NCBI GenBank assembly: GCA_010094045.1
Contig: ML986779.1
Coordinates: 33,939-49,149 of the forward strand
DNA from: Lojkania enalia
Taxonomy: Eukaryota; Ascomycota; Dothideomycetes; Pleosporales
Length of the DNA: 15,211 bases
Reading direction: 5' to 3'
Below are positions 9,840-15,211 of the stretch, piece by piece. A program made the position numbers and the translations under genes. Every line of letters begins with the position of its first letter. Position 1 is the stretch's first letter. The notes under the pieces were generated by a model. It worked only from the letters and a program-made list of their open reading frames with translations, ran no database searches and was not told the DNA's origin.

Positions 9840-10477
9840 TTAATGGAAAATAAGCCAGCTAGTCAGCCTAACTATACCTAATATGAATTAGTCTATTTAA
9901 CAGACATAAAATTCCGTTGCGAATGGAGTTAAGAAATGATAAAAAGGTGGAATTAAACAAAGAAAACCAACAACTATAGAGCTACTGTACGCCGTGTAGT
10001 TATTCGCCATACTATAGTTCCTAGGCGCGTCGTAAACTTTACTGTACCAATCCGATGAGGTGGTGTTACTCCTAATATTTTATATTTAGTTTTTATATTT
10101 AGTTTTATTTTATTTTTAAGAAGGAACCTTTATTCTCTAGAGTCAAGGTTGCTCTTTTGAGGTTGCTGGTTTTTAGATATTTTGGTTCGTGTGGCCGTGA
10201 TTTACTGTCTGCCGGAACAGGCCTGTTATGAAAACCTCTCGAGGCTGGGCGGTTCTTCTTGATATATGCTAACAGAAGTCTTGGTTATTTTTGTCGACTG
10301 TGATTAGTGTATGGTCAGAAATTGGATGATCACAATCAATGAGGATGCGTACGCTTCAGCTTTAACCTGGGCTAGCTTTTTCTTCTCCGCGGTACATTTT
10401 GGGGGATTGTTCTCTAATTCTAGTGAGGCTGCGAAGTACTCATTCCTAAGTCTTATAAATTAAAACTGCGGCATTAT
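9840..10477. other. Non-coding, normal-composition DNA at the edge of the island
   Basis: CpA and TpG return to ordinary frequency here, so this marks the left border of the RIP-free island (transition roughly 9800-9950). No open frame of convincing length was found. A T-rich tract at 10078-10120 contains TTTTATATTTAG twice with a 13-bp period. I see no tRNA or other RNA gene. Confidence 0.45.
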
Positions 10478-10678
10478 ATGTCGGCTCGGAGTACGTTTCA
10501 TTTGTTTAGACTATTCGCCTCATTTTGTGCTATTACTATCTTCTGGGCGTTTGGAGGAGATATAAGTGCTCTCAACGTTGGAAGTTTTGCTCTTAGCCGT
10601 CGAAATGGATATGTCATTTCCATTTATCTGATGTATAACGTTATCTGTAAAGCTTCTCTAGCAAATCTCTGTAGCTGA
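10478..10678 (+). CDS. Small hypothetical ORF, 66 residues, doubtful
   Basis: An ATG-started open frame in the otherwise gene-free left part of the island. The N-terminal half is hydrophobic (FRLFASFCAITIFWAFGG), so a membrane segment or signal anchor is conceivable. The rest, ending CKASLANLCS, matches nothing I recognise. It lies convergent with the minus-strand frame 10658-10972 and overlaps it by 21 bases. Frames of this size arise readily by chance, and I see no intron pattern, promoter or coding bias supporting it. Confidence 0.12.
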   Translation: MSARSTFHLFRLFASFCAITIFWAFGGDISALNVGSFALSRRNGYVISIYLMYNVICKASLANLCS

Positions 10679-10972
10679 CCGGGTTTCGTCAGCGTCTTTA
10701 GGTTGTGACATTGCTGGGTGTTTTGTTGAGTTTGTTGTGTTTCCCCAATCTTTTGCGTTTCTTGTCTTTACATCCAGACTTGAGAATCGAATATAGTGAA
10801 AGGTCTGTGAATACCAAAAACGGTTGTCAGAGGTGAGGGGAAACGGAGGAAGATGCGGAGAATGCAGAATATGTATTGCAAGCCAAGAGCCCTGAGTCAA
10901 AACTAGGGGATGAGAAATATGATCTTGAATCTGAATGGTCATATATCGTAGAGCGGCAATCATACTATCCAT
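10658..10972 (-). CDS. Hypothetical ORF, 104 residues, doubtful
   Basis: An ATG-started frame (10972-10970) with His- and Ser-rich low-information sequence such as LAIHILHSPHLPPF and a polar C-terminus (PKDADETRSATEIC). No family motif, signal peptide or membrane segment is evident. It could be a chance frame or a fragment of something spliced. Transcript or conservation data would be needed to keep it. Confidence 0.12.
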   Translation of the reverse strand: MDSMIAALRYMTIQIQDHISHPLVLTQGSWLAIHILHSPHLPPFPLTSDNRFWYSQTFHYIRFSSLDVKTRNAKDWGNTTNSTKHPAMSQPKDADETRSATEIC

Positions 10973-10978
10973 TGATTC

Positions 10979-11287
10979 GAATAGAGAGCTAATATAGTCA
11001 GCTTTTGGGAACTACCGGACAAGGTTCATCGCTGGAAGGACTAGACATTGACTAATAGAATATTCGGAGCTCAGGTTCACGGATTGGTAATAGCTCATCG
11101 GTCGTGGAAGCCTCCTGTCTGTATCAATTATATCTCTGCTACCTATAACCTAATAACATTGACACATTATCACTTTCGAAAGGATAAGAAAGAGAAACGG
11201 GTGATTATCGAGACAGCTAATTGGTAGAATAAAGAGTAGGATAATTAACAAGGTAATCTTGAAGGAAAGAAAGGGAGCTATGAAACG
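10979..11287. other. Intergenic DNA without recognised features
   Basis: About 300 bases of normal composition, AT-leaning, with no open frame of note and no terminal repeats, RNA gene or palindrome that I can support. Confidence 0.4.
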
Positions 11288-11578
11288 ATGTTTCAACTCA
11301 TCAAGCCAATATGTGTTAGTGCAGAACCAGTAAAGGCGAATCTTGAATGTCCAAGAGTGTTAAGAACGGGAACACCTCAAAATGGCGCAAAAATAACCAT
11401 CACCCCGGGACCATCTGAGGGGATGCCGCCCACTGGTACCAACCCAAAGGATACACCTCAATACAACCATACCAAGATTTTTAAAAATAATCTCCTGCAC
11501 AACCTCCCGATTCAGCATTTGCCTTCTTTCTGGTCCCTAGCCAAATTCGGCAGCCTCGTTTCGTTTCCTGAAACATAG
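11288..11578 (+). CDS. Hypothetical ORF, 96 residues, unrecognised
   Basis: An ATG-started frame (MFQLIKPICVSAEPVKANLE onward) with a Pro/Gly/Thr-rich middle (TITPGPSEGMPPTGTNPKD) and a short hydrophobic C-terminus ending SFPET. I recognise no domain. The complementary strand across about 11283-11460 also reads coherently (LVPVGGIPSDGPGVMVIFAP, then GHSRFAFTGSALTHIG) with two TGA codons where Trp would fit, so the true coding strand, if any, is uncertain. It lies 313 bp from the synthetase stop and is convergent with it. Confidence 0.2.
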   Translation: MFQLIKPICVSAEPVKANLECPRVLRTGTPQNGAKITITPGPSEGMPPTGTNPKDTPQYNHTKIFKNNLLHNLPIQHLPSFWSLAKFGSLVSFPET

Positions 11579-11890
11579 TCTCCCCTCTTTCCTCTTAGAA
11601 CACTCTATATAGACGATTTCGTTCTTCTATCCGCATCCCTTCCAACCCTAGTGTAAGTAGTGGTCATTGGGGCGGGGACATCTTCATCTACTAAGATTAC
11701 GCTATTTCATTAGCTTCTTTAGTACTTCAATACACCTTTCTCCGGCCGCGGTACGTCTAGGGTTGTCTGTTTGGTTGTAGTATTGAGGCTTGGTACTGTC
11801 GAGTCTACTTTGTATGGTATCTTACTAATATACATAAATCTTACACTACACCCTGGCCTATATTATATCCGTCTCTCTTGTCTATACTGT
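11579..11890. other. 3' flank of the tryptophanyl-tRNA synthetase gene
   Basis: About 310 bases between the stop at 11578 and the synthetase stop at 11891. It should contain the synthetase 3' untranslated region and polyadenylation site (minus strand); an AT-rich patch around 11820-11850 is a candidate, but no site can be fixed. The only open plus-strand frame has no ATG start. Confidence 0.4.
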
Positions 11891-13166
11891 CTAGTCCGCT
11901 CGCCACAACTTCCTTTTGACCCGTCTCATAGTTGCATTAGCCTTTGCCTTTGCCTTTTCTGCGCTTATTGACGCATGCTCGGCTAAGTAAGGTCTCGCCT
12001 TTTCCCTTGCCATAATCTCTTTATACCTCTCTCTCACATCATGAATATGCATTTCTACAGTCTCAGCAACCTTCTCTTTGAGCGCCTTCAAGGACATGCC
12101 ATCAAACTCTTTCGCCAATTCCTCGGGCGATGAAGCGACGCTCTCATCCATGTGGTATATTAGATTGATAAGATTCGAGACTCCCGGCCTTGCTTCACGG
12201 TCGTACGAGACACCCTCAATAGAATCTGTCAATGCTCTGTTTATCTTCTTCTTGATTACATTCTCGTTGTCCGTGATCAGGATCCTGCTCTTCTCGTCGG
12301 TATCACTTTTGCTCATCTTCTTTGTCGGATTCGTCAAGCTCATGACGCGCTTCGCAGGCGACATGATGATCTGCGGAGGCACGAGTAGCGGCACATTTCC
12401 TTTGGAGTTGGGCGCATAGACGTGGTTGAAGCCGATGGCAAGCTCGCGTGCAAATTCAAGGTGCTGGGCCTGGTCCTCGCCGACGGGGACATGAGTGGTG
12501 CGGTAGAGGAGGATGTCGGCGGCCTGGAGGACCGGGTAGGAGAAGAGGCCGAGCTTGAGGGCGGCTTTGCCGGTGGGGGAGGGATCAAGGGGCGAGGTAT
12601 TGTTAGGGAGAGCAAGTTTGCTCTGATGGCTGCGTGTTAGATTGAGTTCGATAGGTTGGAAGTAGTCTGGATACCTTCCACTGCGTCATTCGCGACAAAT
12701 ATCCCATTGATGCAGTACAACTGAGAATCCACATCAATTCGCTATGTTGTGGAACGCTGGACTGGTAGAAGATGGTCGATCTCTCTGGGCTCAAGCCGAC
12801 AGCATATAAGCTAGCCAGCATCTCCTTCCGCCATTGTTGCAGCTGCTTGGCATTTTGCTTGATGGTGATGGCATGTAGATCTACAATTGAGAAGAACAGT
12901 TCCGTTTGCTCATCTTCTTCATTCTGCAAAGTAGCCCACAGGCGTAGTGCTCCCAAGTAGTTGCCTAGATGTGGGATGCCGGTAGGCTGGATGCCAGAAA
13001 AGATAACTCTTGGTAGATTGGTGACATTTGCAGCCGATGAGCTATATCTTATGCAATTGGATGTACAGTGCGATGTGGTGACCTGCCACAGAGCCGAGCG
13101 GCTGCTGGTGCGGAAAAGGAGCGGGAGGGGGAGGAGGAACATTGGGAGTTTGATGGTTAGCATCAT
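11891..13166 (-). CDS. MSW1: Mitochondrial tryptophanyl-tRNA synthetase (two exons)
   Basis: This gene encodes the class I aminoacyl-tRNA synthetase that joins Trp to mitochondrial tRNA-Trp using ATP, in the mitochondrial matrix. Exons are 13166-12675 and 12622-11891, giving 407 residues (bacterial and mitochondrial TrpRS are usually about 330-420). Visible features are an N-terminal segment rich in Leu, Arg and Ser without acids (residues 1-45), a likely mitochondrial presequence; FSGIQPTGIPHLGN with the HIGH-type PHLGN (65-69); SIVDLHAIT (93-101); SELMWILSCTASMGYLSRMT (142-161); QAADILLY (197-204); GEDQAQHLEF (212-221); and KMSKS (266-270). The open frame extends upstream to a GTG at 13193, but the first ATG is 13166, directly followed by a second ATG (13163), so either may initiate. 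All catalytic motifs are intact and base composition is normal, so the gene looks functional despite being surrounded by RIP-mutated DNA. Confidence 0.96.
12623..12674 (-). other. 52-nt spliceosomal intron of MSW1
   Basis: The donor GTATCC follows AAG at 12675 and the acceptor CAG ends at 12623. A TCTAAC branch-site-like sequence lies at 12641-12636, about 12 nt before the acceptor AG. Splicing joins MTQWK to SKLALP in phase 0, restoring the conserved MTQxK-x-K stretch of TrpRS. The alternative CAG at 12632-12630 would put exon 2 in a frame that soon stops. Length and signals are typical of filamentous ascomycete introns. Confidence 0.93.
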
Positions 13167-13190
13167 CGCAGCCGCAAGGTCAGGCAATGA

Positions 13191-13198
13191 CACGTGAC
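13191..13198 (-). promoter_or_regulatory. E-box (GTCACGTG) upstream of MSW1
   Basis: GTCACGTG fits the RTCACRTG consensus bound by Cbf1-type bHLH factors, which are known to influence respiratory and sulfur genes in fungi. It lies about 25 bp upstream of the ATG, so it may fall within the 5' untranslated region. A second match, ATCACGTG, is at 13790-13797. The role is inferred from the motif alone. Confidence 0.3.
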
Positions 13199-13224
13199 TA
13201 GGTCCGTGCTTGGGATAGGGTTGG

Positions 13225-13238
13225 AACCTCGGGAGGTT
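13225..13238. repeat. Short inverted repeat AACCTC-GG-GAGGTT
   Basis: This is a perfect 6-bp-arm inverted repeat with a 2-bp spacer in the 80-bp stretch between the MSW1 start and the transposon fragment. It could be a dimeric regulator site. At this length chance is a real alternative. Confidence 0.25.
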
Positions 13239-13246
13239 GGCCGATA

Positions 13247-13279
13247 CAGTGGGTCAACACCTCGTGCACGGTCAACACC
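13247..13279 (+). repeat. Probable 5' terminal repeat of a pogo/Tigger-like fragment
   Basis: A TA at 13245-13246 is followed by CAGTGGGTCAACACC. CAGT is a typical start for pogo/Tigger ends and is also seen in the element at 6611-8482. GGTCAACACC occurs at 13252-13261 and again at 13270-13279, an 18-bp period, and a CGTGCACG palindrome lies between (13263-13270). The transposase start codon follows 48 bp downstream. No matching inverted end is present on the right, so the element lost its 3' part. Confidence 0.55.
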
Positions 13280-13327
13280 AAATCTTCAACATTTTCAGGA
13301 TCGCTTTACACCACCAATATACGCCCA

Positions 13328-13777
13328 ATGGAGGCCGCCCTAGAGTCGTTGAAATCGCTGAAGCCTGGAGAAAAGCCTGATTATGCTCAGACTGCGAAAA
13401 AGTTTAGCGTTGATCGATCTTTGCTGTCGAAGCGTCACCGCGGAGTTATCGCTAGCTATGCAGAAAAGGTCGATAATGTGCGCCTCCTCAACACCACGCA
13501 GGAAACACGGCTTGTACGATATATTGATAAGCTTTGTGTACGAGGCCTACCACATACGAGAGAAATGACCCGGAATTTTGCAGCAGAAGTAGTAGGAAAA
13601 GAGCCAGGAAAAAACTGGGTGGATCGCTTTATTGCGCGGCATCATATTGAGCTTATATATTAATAGGTATCTAGCCTTGATTCCTTAGGCCACAGAGCCG
13701 ACTCTGCCTTCAAGTACGCCCTATATTTCAAACTTTTGTGTAACGGCCTCGGATTGGCCGGGTGCAGGACAGGGTGA
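13328..13777 (+). pseudogene. Truncated pogo/Tigger-like transposase, DNA-binding part
   Basis: An ATG in good context (CCAATGG) opens a 111-codon frame. Residues 1-45 form a psq-type helix-turn-helix (YAQTAKKFSVDRSLLSKRHR), and residues about 55-108 a CENP-B/Tc5-type DNA-binding domain (ETRLVRYIDKLCVRGLPHTR, ending GKNWVDRFIARH). Two adjacent stops, TAA-TAG at 13661-13666, end it. The same frame then resumes family sequence (GHRADSAFKYALYFKLL, to 13738), which in intact relatives leads into the DDE domain. After 13738 the similarity stops and the frame closes at a TGA (13775-13777). The DDE core is therefore absent. Unlike the other elements here it is hardly RIP-mutated, perhaps because about 500 bp is near the length RIP can recognise. 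A DNA-binding-only protein could still be made. Confidence 0.8.
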
Positions 13778-14134
13778 TGGCTAAGAGTGATCACGTGCTG
13801 CGAGGGGATTATTCTTGTGGGTTTGTGATAGAAGTGCGCAAGTAGAGTGTGCGAAAGATATTCAAGTTAACTATAAAGAGCTATAAAGGTTGGAGTCGTA
13901 AGGTTATTAAATACAATTTAGTTCCTCTGCTATTCTTCTTACTCAGTCGCTCAGCCAACTAAGTGACTAAGTATACTTAGTTACTTAGTTGACTGAGTAA
14001 CTAAGCATACTACTTGTTCCGCGCCAGCTTATTCCGACAACTATACAGAGTCCTAGATCTTAATTAGGTCTAGTATAGGAATCCCGTTAGGGATATCTAT
14101 AATACTACCTCCCTTCTCTAAGCTCTTAGCCTAA
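13741..14134. other. Right border of the island, no gene
   Basis: Normal composition continues to about 13870 and contains a second E-box match (ATCACGTG at 13790-13797). AT-rich RIP-like sequence follows. Apart from the palindrome at 13940-14007 I see no gene. A CCTCGG-A-TTGGCCG string at 13747-13760 resembles CCTCGG...TTGGCCG at 13227-13243, so similar strings flank the transposon fragment. Confidence 0.4.
13940..14007. repeat. 68-bp imperfect palindrome
   Basis: Two 34-bp arms are centred between 13973 and 13974, where CTAAGTATACTTAG is a perfect 14-bp palindrome. Six arm positions mismatch, and all six are C/T or G/A differences. Motifs of the type ACTAAGT and GACTGAG recur along each arm. 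With no loop it could form a cruciform. It may be two head-to-head element ends or the end of a retroelement, but neither is shown by this window. Confidence 0.75.
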
Positions 14135-14416
14135 GAGTTATCCTATTCTAATTTAGTATATAGTAGGGTTAGTACGCTGTTTTCGTTACTACTATATCTA
14201 TCTCTAATACCTCCTCTTTATTACTCTATCCTAGATAGATACTATTATACTAATTATATAGACTACTTAGGCGAGATTATTATATCTTATTTCTACTACT
14301 CTTATAAAGAGCTAATTTATAAGATAGATAAGAAGGAAATATCTAAGAAGTTATATTATTTAAAATACCTTTATACTAATATATATTTATTATATAATAC
14401 TAATTATAATATTTAA
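14135..14416 (+). pseudogene. Unidentified decayed open frame in a RIP-affected repeat
   Basis: After a TAA at 14132-14134 (plausibly a former CAA) a frame stays open for 93 codons despite the high AT content, reading for example YYSILDRYYYTNYIDYLGE and YKIDKKEISKKLYYLKYLY, and stops at 14414-14416. The richness in Tyr, Ile and Lys is what RIP makes of His, Cys, Thr and Glu codons, so this is probably a fragment of a repeat-encoded protein such as a retroelement gag. I recognise no motif. The frame ends just before the transposon at 14427. Confidence 0.3.
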
Positions 14417-14426
14417 ATTATATATA

Positions 14427-15211
14427 ATATAAAGTACTATTAAGCTAGCTATACTACTAAGCTGGCTACTTTTTCTTAGTACTACTAATACTATATATAA
14501 GACCTTAATTTATTTACTATCTATAAGAGAACCTGTATATAAGATATTTAGACTAGATTTAGAAGAAGCTTCTATATCTTTTTAGCACGTATAAGCGTTA
14601 TATCTAGTCTTTCTATAGTTCCTATAGTACTATTAACTAGGTTAAACTGGTTCCTTACTACTACTACTATAAGTCTTCTTAGATTGCTAAAGAGTTGTAG
14701 ATACCTCAGCAGCTCTATACGAAGCTTCCTTACTATACTCTATTATACTACTATATTAGATTCGCTTCTATTTATATATTTTACACTTTATTATAACCTC
14801 TAATTACTTTTTAAACTTTATAATCTAATAGCTTATAAGAGCGTTTTAATGCAGTATTAATTTAGCTCCTTTTATTAGCTGTAAGAAGCCTTCTTTAGCT
14901 TCTTTTAGTAATCGTACGAAGGACCTCTATATAAGAGTTAATTATAACCCGAATTCTTATATATTACTTAATATTTTTAACTACTATAGTATTTCTAGTA
15001 AGAGTACCTCTAGTAGTATATATAACTAGACTTTAAAACGCTTAAAAACAACCTGCGTGTTAATAGGAACTAGTTTAAATACTTTAAAAGTCTTTTTATA
15101 GTTCTTATATATAAATATATTAAAAAATACGTCTCTAAAAGCTGGTAGAAAGCCTTTCTTATTAATATAGTAGATGTGTTAGTATACTAAGTCTTATACG
15201 CGCTGGGAGTA
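14427..15211 (-). mobile_element. Second copy of the 2128-5746 family, cut by window end
   Basis: It begins with that family's 55-bp terminal repeat (14427-14481), preceded by TA, and is collinear with 2128-2817 and then 4613-4700, skipping the nested element. At 15111-15127 the sequence runs ATAAA-TA-TATTAAAAAA without interruption. The transposase C-terminus is on the minus strand. The zinc knuckle at 14626-14585 reads Y-x2-Y-x4-Y-x4-C, the RIP form of C-x2-C-x4-H-x4-C, with KEPV and QKDIEASS-like sequence around it (stops for Gln). It is less eroded than the 2128 copy. The DDE core lies beyond the window. Confidence 0.88.

Noticed and set aside
11771..11971. Plus-strand 66-codon frame
   Set aside because: It begins with TTG, has no ATG near its start, and runs into the antisense of the synthetase C-terminus.
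12078..12419. Plus-strand open frame of 113 codons
   Set aside because: It is antisense to exon 2 of the synthetase, whose minus-strand frame carries KMSKS and other family motifs.
12340..12640. Minus-strand frame of 91 codons and plus-strand frame of 72 codons in the GC-rich part of exon 2
   Set aside because: They are other-frame shadows of the synthetase exon; the Pro/Ser- and Gly/Glu-rich composition comes from codon bias of the real frame.
13167..13193. Start of the synthetase at the upstream GTG (13193)
   Set aside because: GTG is not a normal nuclear start codon in fungi. The ATG at 13166 gives a better presequence without the Asp found upstream.
12772..13197. Two plus-strand frames opposite exon 1
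   Set aside because: They are antisense to the HIGH-motif region of the synthetase and show no independent motif.
13383..13568. Second plus-strand frame inside the transposase fragment
   Set aside because: It is an out-of-frame shadow of the frame with clear helix-turn-helix motifs.
14008..14060. Possible LTR end and tRNA primer-binding site near ACAACTATACAGAG
   Set aside because: It is only vaguely like a Ty1/copia primer-binding site. No paired LTR, polypurine tract or reverse transcriptase motif is visible.

Overview
The window comes from the nuclear genome of a filamentous ascomycete (Pezizomycotina). Three things point there: a spliced gene with a 52-nt fungal-type intron, fungal pogo/Fot1-like DNA transposons, and the mark of repeat-induced point mutation (RIP). 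Long stretches are very AT-rich and nearly lack CpA and TpG while CpG, CpT and CpC remain; for example, positions 1-60 and 2461-2520 contain no CA or TG at all. I cannot place the organism below subphylum.

Positions 1 to about 8480 are a nest of dead pogo-group (Tc1/mariner superfamily) elements. In order: the 3' part of one element ending at 1612; a duplicated terminal repeat (1633-1682); the 3' part of a second element (1690-2125, resuming at 5749-6109), split by a complete third element (2128-5746), which is itself split by a complete fourth element (2818-4610); a DDE-domain fragment (6112-6296) interrupted by the 5' end of another copy (6299-6608), which is interrupted by a complete fifth element (6611-8482). 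Insertions sit at TA dinucleotides. For the fourth element the unoccupied target can be read in a related copy at 15111-15127. Where they can be read, the transposases have a CENP-B/psq-type DNA-binding region, a DDE core and a C-terminal CCHC zinc knuckle. RIP has changed catalytic Asp to Asn, zinc ligands to Tyr and Gln codons to TAA/TAG.

Positions 8485 to about 9840 are moderately RIP-mutated and hold one degraded reading frame (9405-9839) that may once have been a host gene. Positions 9840-13870 are an island of normal base composition. Its one confident gene is the mitochondrial tryptophanyl-tRNA synthetase (MSW1 type), on the minus strand at 11891-13166 in two exons, giving a 407-residue protein. 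Three small open frames in the island (10478, 10658, 11288) are unrecognised and doubtful. Only 80 bp upstream of the synthetase ATG lies a truncated but barely RIP-mutated pogo/Tigger-like fragment with its 5' terminal repeat and DNA-binding domain (13247-13740), so the synthetase promoter is confined or rebuilt by a transposon end.

From about 13870 the DNA is RIP-mutated again: a 68-bp imperfect palindrome (13940-14007), an unidentified decayed open frame (14135-14416), and the start of another copy of the third element's family (14427 to the window end). The layout is one essential housekeeping gene islanded between transposon graveyards. I found no secondary-metabolite cluster, CRISPR, rRNA or tRNA, and no clearly new functional system. 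The most interesting signals are the shared 17-bp repeat architecture of the transposon ends and the promoter-proximal transposon remnant.
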